A stretch of 64,000 nucleotides of DNA from Synechococcus sp. PROS-U-1 (lineage in GTDB: Bacteria > Cyanobacteriota > Cyanobacteriia > PCC-6307 > Cyanobiaceae): the NCBI RefSeq assembly GCF_014279755.1, contig NZ_CP047951.1, forward strand, positions 682,001-746,000, in the 5' to 3' direction. Numbering within the stretch: the stretch's first letter is position 1; every line of letters begins with the position of its first letter. The notes below the pieces were generated by a model that was not told the DNA's origin, ran no database searches, and worked only from the letters and a program-made list of their open reading frames with translations. Shown in pieces: positions 54,291 through 63,956 of this stretch. The position numbers and the translations under genes were made by a program.

Positions 54291-55349
54291 TCAGGAGGGC
54301 AGTTCTGGGAAGCCAAAGCCCAGTTTTCGCCGCACGACCTGCAGCAGCAGGCTGCTCGACAGCAGGATCAAAATCACCAGCCCCCCGAGGCCGAGCGGAT
54401 TCCAGCGCCAACCCTGCCAACTGAGCTCGGTGGTTGTGCCGGAATGAGCCGTGCTCTCCATTCGTCCATGGTTGAGGCTCAGATGCACGTCGAGCCCTGG
54501 AATCTCGGGAAGATTGCTGAGGTCGACGATCAGTTGCACGTGCTGCTGCACCCCCAGGAGCCAGTTGCGTTCCTCGAGCTTGAGCACCGGTGCTGGGAGT
54601 GAGACTCCCGCCGCGTGACCCGCCACTTCCACCACGGAGGCCATCTGTTGCGCCAGATCGTGCGATGACACAACGCGACTGCTGATGCGTTGGTGTCCAG
54701 GACCCACCTGCTCGATCCTTAGCCCCGACACCTCCCGTTTCAGGTCCCGCTCAAATTGGTCTTGCCAGGGCAGCTGTCGTTCCTGGGTGCTCTGCACGTC
54801 CCAGGTGACGGCCAGTCGATCCGGGCCACGAAGCTCAAGATCGGCCTGGATCCGCACGCAGCCACTCAAAAGCAGAGTGATCCCCAGCAAAACCGCCAGG
54901 ACGAACACGGCGAACCCTGCCGCCGGTGGGCGCGTCGGTCCCGTCGGTGGTGGTGGTGGTGGTTCGGGGCGCCGGGAGCGCCGCCGTCGCATGGGGCTCG
55001 TCTGCCCGCTGCCGGAGGCATTCAGCTCCAGCTGCGGCATTGTCATTGACCAGCGTTCCGGACGATCCAGGCTGGGGGCTTCGAGAATTCCGAGCAGTTG
55101 TTGCGCTTGCTGGCGCAGCTTGGGATCTCGGCATCGACTCAGCAGACGGCAGGTGGCGATGGCCTTGTCGTCCTGCCCTTGCCCCATCCAGGCGGTGATC
55201 ATCAGGAAACGCAGGCGGGGCCCCTCAGGACTATTGGGCGGGTGGGTTTCAGCTAGGGGGAGGAGCAGCTCCAGGCATAGTCCGTAGTCCCCGCGATCAA
55301 GGGCCGCCTCCGCTTCGGACAGGTCCAGTGCTGAGTTCTGCTCGCTCAC
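54291..55349 (-). CDS. DUF3153 protein with N-terminal helical domain and internal lipobox
   Basis: The 352-residue protein has an N-terminal TPR-like part (residues 10-90, LELLLPLAETHPPNSPEG), a Pro/Arg-rich linker (RRRRSRRPEPPPPPPTGP), then a hydrophobic segment ending LLLSGCVRI (about residue 162), and a DUF3153 beta domain with a C-terminal helix (LGGLVILILLSSSLLLQVV). DUF3153 proteins are usually shorter lipoproteins with this lipobox at the N terminus. Here the domain is preceded by about 150 residues. It abuts the priA stop. Confidence 0.78.
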   Translation of the reverse strand: MSEQNSALDLSEAEAALDRGDYGLCLELLLPLAETHPPNSPEGPRLRFLMITAWMGQGQDDKAIATCRLLSRCRDPKLRQQAQQLLGILEAPSLDRPERWSMTMPQLELNASGSGQTSPMRRRRSRRPEPPPPPPTGPTRPPAAGFAVFVLAVLLGITLLLSGCVRIQADLELRGPDRLAVTWDVQSTQERQLPWQDQFERDLKREVSGLRIEQVGPGHQRISSRVVSSHDLAQQMASVVEVAGHAAGVSLPAPVLKLEERNWLLGVQQHVQLIVDLSNLPEIPGLDVHLSLNHGRMESTAHSGTTTELSWQGWRWNPLGLGGLVILILLSSSLLLQVVRRKLGFGFPELPS

Positions 55350-55352
55350 CCT

Positions 55353-56234
55353 TCAGCTGCGTCCCACAACCATGGTGCCGATGCCGGCATCGGTGAAGAC
55401 CTCGAGCAACAGGGCATGGGGAACCCGGCCATCAATGATGTGGGCAGCAGCTACTCCTTGCGCCAAGGCGCGGATGCAGCATTCCGTTTTTGGGGTCATG
55501 CCCCCTGCGACAACACCGTCTTCAATCAACTGTCTCGCTTCCGACAGGCGAAGTTTGCGGATCAAGGAGTCGGCATCGTCCCGGTCTTTGAGGATGCCGG
55601 GGGTGTCGGTCAACAGGATGAGTTTTTCGGCCTCCAGGGCCGCTGCCAGTTCCCCGGCCACCGTATCGGCGTTGATGTTGTGAGCACGGCCGTCATCGGG
55701 GGTCGCCGCCACGCTGGAAATGACCGGCACATAGCCCTTGTTGAGCAGGGGTTCCAGCACGTCGGGATTCACGCGGGCGACATCCCCCACCAGTCCATGG
55801 CTGCCATCTCCCCAGGGGCGCGCCTCCACAAGGCTTCCATCACTGCCACTCAAGCCAACGGCACGGGTGCCGAGCTGATTGAGCCCATTCACGATTTGTT
55901 TGTTGACGCGACCCACCAGCACCATCTCCACCACATCCATGGTGTCGGCGTCGGTGACGCGAAGTCCATCGCGGAATTCGGCCGGAATCTCCAGCCGCTC
56001 CAGCCATTGGTTGATTTCGGGGCCACCGCCATGAACCACAACGGGTTGGACCCCCACGCATGCCAGCAACGCCAGATCGCGGAAGACCGCAGAACGCAGC
56101 TCGGCGTGGGCCATAGCGGCTCCGCCGTACTTGATCACAATGCGTCGTCCAGAGAAGCGCTGGATGTAGGGGAGCGCTTCACTCAGCACCGACACCCGTA
56201 AGGCGTCATCGTTGTTCTGGGCGGGTTGGGCCAT
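55353..56234 (-). CDS. argB: Acetylglutamate kinase
   Basis: The 293-residue enzyme phosphorylates N-acetylglutamate in arginine synthesis. It has [12 protein letters not shown] (ATP-binding Lys/Gly) and [17 protein letters not shown] near the N terminus, and [17 protein letters not shown] and [22 protein letters not shown] at the C terminus. In cyanobacteria it is PII-regulated. It is followed by the DUF3153 gene after a 3-base gap. Confidence 0.95.
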   Translation of the reverse strand: MAQPAQNNDDALRVSVLSEALPYIQRFSGRRIVIKYGGAAMAHAELRSAVFRDLALLACVGVQPVVVHGGGPEINQWLERLEIPAEFRDGLRVTDADTMDVVEMVLVGRVNKQIVNGLNQLGTRAVGLSGSDGSLVEARPWGDGSHGLVGDVARVNPDVLEPLLNKGYVPVISSVAATPDDGRAHNINADTVAGELAAALEAEKLILLTDTPGILKDRDDADSLIRKLRLSEARQLIEDGVVAGGMTPKTECCIRALAQGVAAAHIIDGRVPHALLLEVFTDAGIGTMVVGRS

Positions 56235-56237
56235 GGG

Positions 56238-56777
56238 TTAGGCCTCTCCCGCTGGAAGCAGAACAAGATCGAGCCGCTGCTGATCCAATTCCCGTAGTTC
56301 CGCCCGCATCCCCTTGGCGAAGAAACGACCAAGCCGCTCCTGTCGCTCCTGCCAGCGTTCGATGGGGACGGCTCCCAAAACAAAGCGGAGCCGCAGGCCA
56401 TAGCCGGTGTCGAAATGCAGCTCTTCGATTTCCTCCAATTGCGGCGGGGTGTCCTCGTCCCAGAGCTTGAGAGCCTCGAGCGAGGTTTCCAAATGGGCTT
56501 TCTGGCCGTAGCGCCAGCGCGTGACGTCACCCAGCAATTTGCCTAATTCAGGGGCCGCTTCGCGCTCTTTTTGGAAGGTTTTGATGGGTGTCACCCGGAT
56601 TGCGGGTGGCAGTTCCGACGACTTCAGAGCCAGCCCCCCCAACAGGATGGGGATGCCATAGAAAATTGTGGGCAGGCTGAGGTTGGCGCTTCCCGTGGCG
56701 TAGGCGGTGGCACCGACCACCGTCAGGACGCCTCCAGCGATGGTGATGAGGCTGCCGGGGGAGAGGAAATCCTTCAT
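56238..56777 (-). CDS. DUF2854 membrane protein
   Basis: The 179-residue protein has two N-terminal transmembrane helices (LITIAGGVLTVVGATAYATG; PTIFYGIPILLGGLALKS) followed by a soluble domain (LLGDVTRWRYGQKAHLETSLEAL). I recognise the DUF2854 family of cyanobacteria and plastids, function unknown. It lies 3 bases upstream of argB on the same strand. Confidence 0.8.
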   Translation of the reverse strand: MKDFLSPGSLITIAGGVLTVVGATAYATGSANLSLPTIFYGIPILLGGLALKSSELPPAIRVTPIKTFQKEREAAPELGKLLGDVTRWRYGQKAHLETSLEALKLWDEDTPPQLEEIEELHFDTGYGLRLRFVLGAVPIERWQERQERLGRFFAKGMRAELRELDQQRLDLVLLPAGEA

Positions 56778-56821
56778 GAAGGCCTTGGCTTGATCGCCAT
56801 TTTGACCTCTGGCCCATCAGG

Positions 56822-57034
56822 ATGGAGATCCGCAGCCTGAGCTTGATGCCTGATCCTTCGTCGACTGGCATGGACGATCTCTTGCAGCAGCTCGATCGCG
56901 ATCGCAGCTGGTTGCTGCAGCAGATTGACGGCGGGCGTTGGCCCGAACTCAGGCTTGACCTTGCAGCTTTGGAGCGAGAGCTCGGGCAACTGATCACCCG
57001 AGCCTCAGAGCTGCAGGATGCAGGCGATCGGTAA
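56822..57034 (+). CDS. Small helical protein (70 aa)
   Basis: It contains MDDLLQQLDRDRSWLLQQIDGG and ELRLDLAALERELGQLITRASEL, a mostly alpha-helical, Leu/Glu-rich (possibly coiled-coil) protein. The start may be ATG 56822 or 56870. Divergent from the DUF2854 gene (44 bases). No family is recognised. Confidence 0.6.
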   Translation: MEIRSLSLMPDPSSTGMDDLLQQLDRDRSWLLQQIDGGRWPELRLDLAALERELGQLITRASELQDAGDR

Positions 57035-57063
57035 AACGCTCCGAAGGTGGAGCATCCCCTGAT

Positions 57064-57528
57064 TCAGAACGGAATGTCGTCGGTGTCGGGAACCAGGGGA
57101 GCGGCATTCCAGCTGGCCGGTTCGGGCTCTTTGGCGACAGGTGTTGGCGCTGCTGCTGGGGCCTGGCGACCTGCGGCTGGGGCTGGTGCTGGTGGTCGGC
57201 CCGCGGGGGATGAACCCGTGGATGCCGCACCGATCGGATGCAGCCGAGCCAGGGTGAATTCAGCCCGTTTTTCCTTCATGCCATCGCCCCGGGGCATGGT
57301 GTTCATCCGCAACCGGCCTTCAATCAGAAGGCGCTGTCCCGTCTGCACCCGGTTCTGCAGCTCCTGGGCAAGGTTGCCCCAGCCCACCACCTTCAATTCT
57401 CCTGGCGGATCACCCTCCCGCAGGGCGTCAAAGCGCACGGCCATCTCGGCAATGGGAGTCTGGTTGTCCTGGGTGTATCGAACCGTCGGTGCGTCGATCA
57501 CCTCCACTTCGAGCACGCAATGGTTCAT
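57064..57528 (-). CDS. ssb: Single-stranded DNA-binding protein
   Basis: The 154-residue protein has an OB-fold (CVLEVEVIDAPTVRYTQDNQ, VVGWGNLAQELQNRVQTGQRLLIEG) and a Pro/Ala-rich disordered middle ending in the acidic tip DTDDIPF that binds partner proteins including PriA. It is 29 bases from cobK, which is on the opposite strand. priA lies 3 kb away. Confidence 0.92.
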   Translation of the reverse strand: MNHCVLEVEVIDAPTVRYTQDNQTPIAEMAVRFDALREGDPPGELKVVGWGNLAQELQNRVQTGQRLLIEGRLRMNTMPRGDGMKEKRAEFTLARLHPIGAASTGSSPAGRPPAPAPAAGRQAPAAAPTPVAKEPEPASWNAAPLVPDTDDIPF

Positions 57529-57557
57529 GGCTTGATCTGGAGTTGGGGCACATCCTG

Positions 57558-58349
57558 ATGCAAGGGCTCGCGAATGACCAGCGTCGTGTGCTGCTGCTGG
57601 CTGGAACTGGTGAGGGGCCGCAGTTGGTGCGAGATCTCACCCGCCGCCACTGGCGGGTGAGCGTGAGCGTGGTGACCCCGAGTGCGGCGAATGCCTATGC
57701 GGGGCTCGCGTTGGAGGGGATCTCGGTCGGTGCTTTGCAGGGCATTGGCGGGATCACGGACGCCTTGCGCCAGGCGGGACCCTTCCGCTGGGTGTTGGAT
57801 GCCACGCACCCATTCGCATCACAGATCAGCCATGCCTTGGTCAGGGCCTGTGCGGAGGTTGGTCAACCGTTGGTGCGTTATGAGCGTCGCCTTGAACCAC
57901 TGGGTGGTGCATCCCTGGTGACTGATGCCCAGGCGTTGGCTGCGCTGCCGCTGCAGGGCCAGCGCCTGCTTCTGGCCATCGGTGGTCGTCACCTGCCTGT
58001 GATGGCTGCTGCTGTGCGCCGCGCCGGTGCCATCCCCTATGGCCGCGCCCTTCCGTCTCCTGACGGATTATGTGCAGCATTGCGGGCGGGTCTGCCCCCG
58101 GATCACCTTGCGGTGGTGCGCCCCCTGCAGGGGGATGTGGCGGGGGCGATCGAGCGGGCCCTCTGCCGTCGATGGGGCATCAGTGCGGTGCTGTGCCGAC
58201 AGTCCGGTGGAGTGACCGAACAGCTCTGGCATCGCCTGACCCGAGAGCTTGAGCTCAGCTTGTTGCTCTTGCGTCGGCCGGCACCCCCCGATCGCATGGT
58301 TTGTGTCGAGGATGTGAGCACCTTGTTGGAGTGGCTTGAGCGTGACTGA
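57558..58349 (+). CDS. cobK: Precorrin-6A reductase
   Basis: The 263-residue protein (ATG 57558) has VLLLAGTGEGPQLVRDLTRR, LDATHPFASQISHAL and FRWVLDATHPFA-type Rossmann features. CobK/CbiJ reduces precorrin-6A in cobalamin synthesis. The frame is open to 57489, overlapping ssb. Its last bases (GTGACTGA) overlap the cutA start. Confidence 0.88.
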   Translation: MQGLANDQRRVLLLAGTGEGPQLVRDLTRRHWRVSVSVVTPSAANAYAGLALEGISVGALQGIGGITDALRQAGPFRWVLDATHPFASQISHALVRACAEVGQPLVRYERRLEPLGGASLVTDAQALAALPLQGQRLLLAIGGRHLPVMAAAVRRAGAIPYGRALPSPDGLCAALRAGLPPDHLAVVRPLQGDVAGAIERALCRRWGISAVLCRQSGGVTEQLWHRLTRELELSLLLLRRPAPPDRMVCVEDVSTLLEWLERD

Positions 58350-58686
58350 TGCGAGCGGGCTTGTGTTGGCCCTCACCACGGAAGCGAGCCCTGAATGTGC
58401 CCAACACCTCGCCGATGCCTTGCTGGAGCGCCGTCTCGTGGCCTGTGTGTCCATCCACCCCGTTCAGTCCTTCTACCGCTGGGAGGGGGCCCTGCAGCAG
58501 TCCCATGAGGTGCAACTGCTGATGAAGACCTCGACCCAACATTTGGAGGCGCTTCGCTCGGTTGTCTCACAGCTGCACAGCTATGACACCCCTGAGTGGT
58601 TGAGCTGGCCGGTGATGTCCTCACCGGCCTATGGGGCCTGGGCCCTGGCGGAGCTCAGTTCAGATGTGTCGTCGCCAGCTGCTTGA
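58342..58686 (+). CDS. cutA: Divalent-cation tolerance protein CutA
   Basis: The 114-residue protein has LVLALTTEASPECAQHLADAL, LVACVSIHPVQSFYRWEG and EVQLLMKTS, typical of the CutA trimer (ferredoxin-like fold). Its GTG start overlaps the cobK stop. The last 32 bases overlap the convergent PfkB kinase. A copper/divalent cation role is inferred from the family. Confidence 0.9.
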   Translation: MTDASGLVLALTTEASPECAQHLADALLERRLVACVSIHPVQSFYRWEGALQQSHEVQLLMKTSTQHLEALRSVVSQLHSYDTPEWLSWPVMSSPAYGAWALAELSSDVSSPAA

Positions 58687-59668
58687 GCGAGACCTGGGAT
58701 CTTGCCCCCAGTTGGGTCACGATCTGGCCGGCGCAAAGAGCACCGAGCTGACCACAGCGCTCGAGGGATTCGCCCTGCGTGAAGCCATGGAGGAATCCCC
58801 CTGCGTAGAGGTCGCCTGCTCCTGTGGTGTCCACCAGGTCGCCTAGGCCGAAGATGCCGATATCCCAGCGTTGATCTCCACTCAGCACGACGGATCCCTG
58901 GGCTCCACGGGTGATTGCGATCACCGAGCAGCAGCCTCGGACACGCTCCAGTGCCTGGTTGAAGTCCTCGGTTTCATAAAGCGACTGAATCTCAACATCG
59001 TTGGCAAACAGCACATCGACGTGGCCATTCACCAGCTCGAGGAAACTTTCCCTGTGCCGATCCACGCAAAAGCCATCCGAGAGGGACAGGGCGACCTTGC
59101 CACCCGCTTCACGGCAGGCTTCAGCGGCGGCGATGAAGGCCCGCTTGGCCGCTGGACTGTCCCAGAGATAGCCCTCCAGATAGAGCACCTTGGCCTGCTG
59201 GACCATCGATAGATCGAGATCCTCCGGCTCCAGCTGGGTGGAGGCCCCCAGGAAGGTGCACATGGTCCGCTCCGCATCGGGCGTGACGTAAATCAGGCAG
59301 CGCGCTGTTGTGGCTCCGCTGGTGGCTGCCGGGGTCTCAAACCTTGCACCCACGGCGCGGATGTCGTGGCTGAAAATGCTGCCGAGCTGGTCATTTCGGA
59401 CACGACCGATGAAACCGGCGCGACCCCCCAGCTGGGCGATGCCAACCATGGTGTTCGCGACAGAACCACCGGAGGTCTCAAGGCCTGGGCCGCTCGCCTT
59501 GTAGAGGGTCTCCGCTTGTCCCTCGTCGATGAGGGCCATGCCTCCTTTCTGGAGGCCTTGCTCACTAATGAAGCTGTCGTCGGTTTGAACCAGAACGTCA
59601 ACAATGGCGTTGCCGATGCCCACGACATCGAGACTGCAGGCGCTGGGGAAACGGGTCTCAGATGACAT
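58655..59668 (-). CDS. PfkB-family carbohydrate/adenosine kinase
   Basis: The 337-residue ribokinase-fold kinase has GNAIVDVLVQTDD at the start, GGSVANTMVGIAQLGGRAGFIGRVRNDQLG, and the catalytic DTTGAGDLYAGGFLHG (Asp base, anion hole). The Ala-rich middle binds the sugar or nucleoside. Adenosine kinase or fructokinase activity are possibilities; the sequence resembles the adenosine-kinase subgroup. Confidence 0.85.
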   Translation of the reverse strand: MSSETRFPSACSLDVVGIGNAIVDVLVQTDDSFISEQGLQKGGMALIDEGQAETLYKASGPGLETSGGSVANTMVGIAQLGGRAGFIGRVRNDQLGSIFSHDIRAVGARFETPAATSGATTARCLIYVTPDAERTMCTFLGASTQLEPEDLDLSMVQQAKVLYLEGYLWDSPAAKRAFIAAAEACREAGGKVALSLSDGFCVDRHRESFLELVNGHVDVLFANDVEIQSLYETEDFNQALERVRGCCSVIAITRGAQGSVVLSGDQRWDIGIFGLGDLVDTTGAGDLYAGGFLHGFTQGESLERCGQLGALCAGQIVTQLGARSQVSLKQLATTHLN

Positions 59669-59709
59669 CGGTGCTGTGAAGGCAGCACCGAAGTATGAAC
59701 CTCAGCGGC

Positions 59710-61029
59710 TCAGGCGCTCAATAACGCGCGCTTGGGGCCGTGGATTGGATCTTCGACAACGATGGTCTGATCACGGCTGGCGCCAAGGGAGACGATCGCG
59801 ATCGGCACCTCCATCAAATCGGCCAGGAAGCGCAGGTAATCCATGGCCGGCTTGGGGAGATCCTCAAGACTGCGGCATTCTTCGGTGGAACACTGCCAGC
59901 CAGGAAGCGTTTCGAAAATAGGTTTGCACTGCGCGAAGTCATCGGCACTGCTCGGGAAGTGCTCGATCCGCTCGCCGTTGAGTTCATAGGCCACGCAGAC
60001 CTGGATCTCGTCGAGCTCATCGAGAACATCGAGCTTGGTCACAGCCAGACAGTCCAAGCCATTCACCTGAACCGCATAACGACCGATCACCCCGTCAAAC
60101 CAGCCGCAACGCCTTCGCCGGCCGGTGGTGGTCCCGAATTCCCCACCCCGTTCGGTGAGTTGGTCATTCAGGCTTCCGCTCAATTCCGTGGGGAATGGGC
60201 CTTCTCCCACGCGGGTGGTGTAGGCCTTGGCGACACCGATGACACGGTCAATCAAGGTCGGACCGACGCCAGCACCGATGCAGGCCCCGCCGGAGACAGG
60301 GTTGGACGACGTGACGTAGGGGTAGGTGCCATGGTCCAGGTCCAACAGCGTGCCCTGGGCTCCTTCAAAAAGGATGTTCTTACGTTCCCTGGCGGCTTGA
60401 TGAATGGTCTGGGTGCACTCGACGACATGGGGCGCGAGGCGCTTCCCGTACTCGAGGTATTCCTGGATGACATCCCCGGCGTTCAGAGGCGCCACGCCAT
60501 AAATGGTTTCAAGAAGTTCGTTCTTCTCTTGAAGAGGACCCTCAAGCCGTTCGCTCAGTCGCTGTTCGTCCAGCAGGTCGATGACGCGGATGCCACTGCG
60601 CTGGGACTTGTCTGCATAAGTGGGGCCGATCCCGCGGCCTGTGGTCCCGATGCGGCGCGCTCCGCGTTGCTTCTCCATGGCCTGATCCAGCAGGCGGTGG
60701 TAAGGCATCGTCACGTGGGCCGTTGATGCCAGACGCAGGCCGGAAATATCGATGTCGTTGGCGATGAGCATGTCCAGCTCGCCGAGCATCACTTTGGGAT
60801 CCACGACGGTGCCGGATCCGATCAGGCAGATCGTGTCGGGGTAGAGGATTCCGGAGGGAATGAGGTGCAGTTTGAGGACACGCTCGTCAACGACGATCGT
60901 GTGGCCTGCATTCACACCACCCTGATACCGCACCACCACATCGGCGGAACGGCTGAGGAGATCGGTGATCTTTCCTTTTCCCTCGTCACCCCACTGCGCT
61001 CCGATGACGACAACGTTGGCCAAGAACAC
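59710..61029 (-). CDS. purA: Adenylosuccinate synthetase
   Basis: The 439-residue enzyme has [21 protein letters not shown] (GTP-binding P-loop and substrate motif), [28 protein letters not shown], and [11 protein letters not shown]. It makes adenylosuccinate from IMP and Asp in AMP synthesis. GTG 61029 is used; TTG 61023 would remove two residues. Confidence 0.95.
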   Translation of the reverse strand: MFLANVVVIGAQWGDEGKGKITDLLSRSADVVVRYQGGVNAGHTIVVDERVLKLHLIPSGILYPDTICLIGSGTVVDPKVMLGELDMLIANDIDISGLRLASTAHVTMPYHRLLDQAMEKQRGARRIGTTGRGIGPTYADKSQRSGIRVIDLLDEQRLSERLEGPLQEKNELLETIYGVAPLNAGDVIQEYLEYGKRLAPHVVECTQTIHQAARERKNILFEGAQGTLLDLDHGTYPYVTSSNPVSGGACIGAGVGPTLIDRVIGVAKAYTTRVGEGPFPTELSGSLNDQLTERGGEFGTTTGRRRRCGWFDGVIGRYAVQVNGLDCLAVTKLDVLDELDEIQVCVAYELNGERIEHFPSSADDFAQCKPIFETLPGWQCSTEECRSLEDLPKPAMDYLRFLADLMEVPIAIVSLGASRDQTIVVEDPIHGPKRALLSA

Positions 61030-61112
61030 GGCGGCCCGAAGCCGCAGATCTGCACAATCCGCGAGTATCTCAGATCTCGGGTGGCCTCGTCAAAGCTTGT
61101 GTGTCCAGGGGC

Positions 61113-61538
61113 TCAACTGCCCCGGACCACAGACTTCTCGGCTTTGTTGAGTTCTTTGGCGATACGGTCATGCAGTGCCTCCGGCAGGGGACGGTTGGCG
61201 TAGGAGGCGTAGTGACCGGCCAGAGAGTTCACGGCGGTCTGCATGGTGGTGAAGGAGCTCAGGCCATTCACGCGCGGTTGGGGCCTGTAGCGGGACATGT
61301 AGTCGTTGATCAGCGCCCGAGCGTCCGCTTCAGCTTCAGCGTGGGTCGGATCGTCTTGGGGCAAGTCGATCACAGTCCTCAACTGGCGAGAGACCGCCAC
61401 CGTGTCTTCCACGTAGTTTCCACTCAGGCGCGCTTCAGCATCACCACTGCATGCCGTTAAAAGGAGGCATAAGCCCAGGCCAAGAGCCACGGCAGCCCGG
61501 CTCAAGGGGCGAAGCAGGCCTGTCAGTGCTGAAAGCAT
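61113..61538 (-). CDS. psb27: Photosystem II assembly lipoprotein Psb27
   Basis: The 141-residue protein has a lipoprotein signal (AVALGLGLCLLLTACSGDAEA, lipobox LLTAC) and the four-helix Psb27 domain (NYVEDTVAVSRQLRTVIDLPQDDP, YMSRYRPQPRVNGLSSF). It binds the lumenal side of CP43 in PSII repair intermediates. purA follows 83 bases downstream on the same strand, and proS lies 24 bases upstream. Confidence 0.93.
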   Translation of the reverse strand: MLSALTGLLRPLSRAAVALGLGLCLLLTACSGDAEARLSGNYVEDTVAVSRQLRTVIDLPQDDPTHAEAEADARALINDYMSRYRPQPRVNGLSSFTTMQTAVNSLAGHYASYANRPLPEALHDRIAKELNKAEKSVVRGS

Positions 61539-61562
61539 GAAACCCTTAAGAATCCACTGACT

Positions 61563-63344
61563 TTAGGGGTGGAGTGCCTTGATCAGGCATGACACGGCCT
61601 CTGCTTGGGGAAGTTTTTGCACCTCACGGTTGCTGCGGCACACCAGCTCAACGTTGCCATCGGCGGCGTCGCGTCCCACCACGATCCGCCAGGGGATGCC
61701 GATCAGATCAGCATCCTTGAACTTGACGCCTGCACGCTCCTTGCGGTCGTCGATCAGCACATCGACCCCAGCGTGTTGAAGCTCCGTGTAGAGCGCCTCC
61801 CCCAGCTGGGCTTGGGTCTCGTCCTGAATATTGGCGACAACCACGATGGCTTCGAAGGGGGCGATGGCCGTCGGCCAGCAGATGCCGCCGTCATCGTGGT
61901 GCTGTTCGACGGCAGCCTGCGCCAGCCTGGAAACGCCGATCCCGTAGCAACCCATCCAGAACGGTTCGGTCTTGCCGTTTTCATTGGTGAAGCGACTCTC
62001 CATGGCTTCGGAATATTTCCGACCCAGCTGAAAAATGTGGCCAACTTCGATGCCGCGTTTTTCGGTGAGCCGTGATTCCGCGTTGTGTTGGCAGGTGTCG
62101 CCTGCCCGTGCATTGCGCAGATCCAGGCTGGTCGGCTTCTGCCCGATGGCGGCCCAGCTGGTGTTGAAACGGTGCTGATCGGGAGTATTCGCACCACACA
62201 CAAAACGGGCGAGCTCAGTGGCTGTTTCGTCTGCTAGACGCAGGAAGCGTGGCTCCCAGGTCTTGGCACCCTGCAGGACGTCATCGGACAGGTCTGGTCC
62301 AATGGATCCGAAGGGGATCGGGTCGATTTTCTGACGGTTTTGGTCGTCTGGTGTGATCGGACGGCAATCGAGGACGCCCTTCTCCAGGATTCGGCTGACG
62401 GCGTTCACGACTTTGGTCGGGTTCACCTCTTGGTCACCACGCAGGCTGACCAGCAACGGTTGCAGGGTCTCATCGTCCAGTGTCGCCACGAACAGCAGCA
62501 CTTTCACCACTTGGCTCGGATCCCAGCCTTTGGCGTCGCAGAGACTCTCGATGCTGCCCAAGCCAGGGGTTGGAATCGATGCTTCCGGGCCATCAGGGAG
62601 AGGAGATGCGGCGGATGGGATCGAAACAGCCTTTTCTTGATTGGCGGCGTATTGGCCGTCATCGCTGATCAGGATCAGGTCTTCCCCGGCATCCGCCGTC
62701 ACCATGAATTCCTGGGAGGCGGCGCCGCCGATCGCTCCGCTGTCGGCATCGACGGGTACAGCATCGAGGCCACACCGTTCAAAGATGCGGCGGTAGGCCT
62801 GATCCATGTCGCCGTAGGTCTCGCGGAGGTCCGCTTCGCTGGCATGGAAGGAGTAGGCGTCCTTCATGATGAATTCGCGGCCTCGCATCAGACCGAAGCG
62901 GGGACGAATCTCGTCTCGGAATTTGGTCTGGATCTGATACAGGTTCACCGGAAGCTGCCGGTATGACTTCAACAACTCACCAGCCAGGTTGGTGACGACT
63001 TCTTCGTGGGTCGGCCCAAGCCCCAGCTCTCTGCCTTGCCGGTCTTCGAGGTGAAACATGATCCCTTCACCAGCGGTGTAGCCCTGCCAGCGGCCGCTTT
63101 TCTGCCAAAGCTCTGCAGGATGCAGCTGTGGGAGGAGGGTCTCTTGAGCACCGGCGCGGTTCATCTCTTCGCGCACCACGGCTGTGATCTTTTGAAGCAC
63201 CCTCCACATGAGAGGCAGGTAGGCGTAGATCCCAGACCCGACGCGGCGGATGTATCCACCGCGCAGGAGCAGCTGATGCGAGGTGATCTCCGCTTCGGCG
63301 GGAACATCCCGCAGCGTCACCAGCAGCAGGCGGGAGACGCGCAT
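61563..63344 (-). CDS. proS: Prolyl-tRNA synthetase (bacterial type)
   Basis: The 593-residue class II enzyme has TSHQLLLRGGYIRRVGSGIYAYLPL, the motif-2-like FRDEIRPRFGLMRGREFIMKDAYSF, a long editing (INS) insertion in the middle (about residues 220-410), and the anticodon-binding C-terminal domain ending LIKALHP. It lies 24 bases upstream of psb27. Confidence 0.95.
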   Translation of the reverse strand: MRVSRLLLVTLRDVPAEAEITSHQLLLRGGYIRRVGSGIYAYLPLMWRVLQKITAVVREEMNRAGAQETLLPQLHPAELWQKSGRWQGYTAGEGIMFHLEDRQGRELGLGPTHEEVVTNLAGELLKSYRQLPVNLYQIQTKFRDEIRPRFGLMRGREFIMKDAYSFHASEADLRETYGDMDQAYRRIFERCGLDAVPVDADSGAIGGAASQEFMVTADAGEDLILISDDGQYAANQEKAVSIPSAASPLPDGPEASIPTPGLGSIESLCDAKGWDPSQVVKVLLFVATLDDETLQPLLVSLRGDQEVNPTKVVNAVSRILEKGVLDCRPITPDDQNRQKIDPIPFGSIGPDLSDDVLQGAKTWEPRFLRLADETATELARFVCGANTPDQHRFNTSWAAIGQKPTSLDLRNARAGDTCQHNAESRLTEKRGIEVGHIFQLGRKYSEAMESRFTNENGKTEPFWMGCYGIGVSRLAQAAVEQHHDDGGICWPTAIAPFEAIVVVANIQDETQAQLGEALYTELQHAGVDVLIDDRKERAGVKFKDADLIGIPWRIVVGRDAADGNVELVCRSNREVQKLPQAEAVSCLIKALHP

Positions 63345-63491
63345 CGATCGGAAGAAAATGGAATTCGGAAGCTATCACCGCTTCGGAAGCATGCCGATCG
63401 TAGAAGTGTCTGTTTTGCTGGAATTCCCCTGTGCGCCCTGAGTCTCGGCTGCTACCGTCCAGCTCAATCCAGCCTGTCCTAGGCACGTCTC

Positions 63492-63956
63492 ATGTTTCCT
63501 CGGTCTGTTGAATCTGTGACGTCACACCTTCAACAGCAGGCAGAGCTTTCCATGGATTCAGCCCAGGCGTCCGCGCAGGCTGAAGCCTTGGTGGGGATTG
63601 ACGACGTTCAGAAGTCTCTTAATCGTTCTCGCGCATCGGTCTATCGCTACACGAACACAGACCCTCGCAACCTCAATCCCCCCTTCAATCCCCGCAAGCT
63701 GAATCCGGAATATCGCAGCGATCAAAAAGATCCGCTGATGTTCCATCCCAATGAAGTGGCGCGCTTCGCCAAGGATGTTCTCCGGATTAAGGAAGTCACG
63801 GTTGAGGTGTTGAACTCTCCTTCAACAGCAACCCAGCAAATGTTGGGCTCAATTTTGGAAGAGCTCCGCCTGATCCGTACCCACCTCGAAGGCAGTGGGC
63901 AGGCACCCTCTGATCTGAGCGCACGCCTCGACCACCAGGATCGTCCCGCTGCTTAA
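63492..63956 (+). CDS. Hypothetical protein with HTH-like segment (154 aa)
   Basis: The protein contains VGIDDVQKSLNRSRASVYRYTNTD, a helix-turn-helix-like stretch resembling the DNA-binding part of some resolvase-related proteins, then a Pro/Asn-rich RNLNPPFNPRKLNPEYRSDQ and acidic helices. A start at ATG 63552 (MDSAQAS) would shorten it. I recall similar picocyanobacterial proteins annotated as possible resolvases, but no catalytic serine motif is visible. Confidence 0.6.
   Translation: MFPRSVESVTSHLQQQAELSMDSAQASAQAEALVGIDDVQKSLNRSRASVYRYTNTDPRNLNPPFNPRKLNPEYRSDQKDPLMFHPNEVARFAKDVLRIKEVTVEVLNSPSTATQQMLGSILEELRLIRTHLEGSGQAPSDLSARLDHQDRPAA

Noticed and set aside
55416-56201. 261-codon plus frame across argB
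   Set aside because: Antisense to argB; no motif.
59740-60726. 328-codon plus frame across purA
   Set aside because: Antisense to purA, no recognisable domain.
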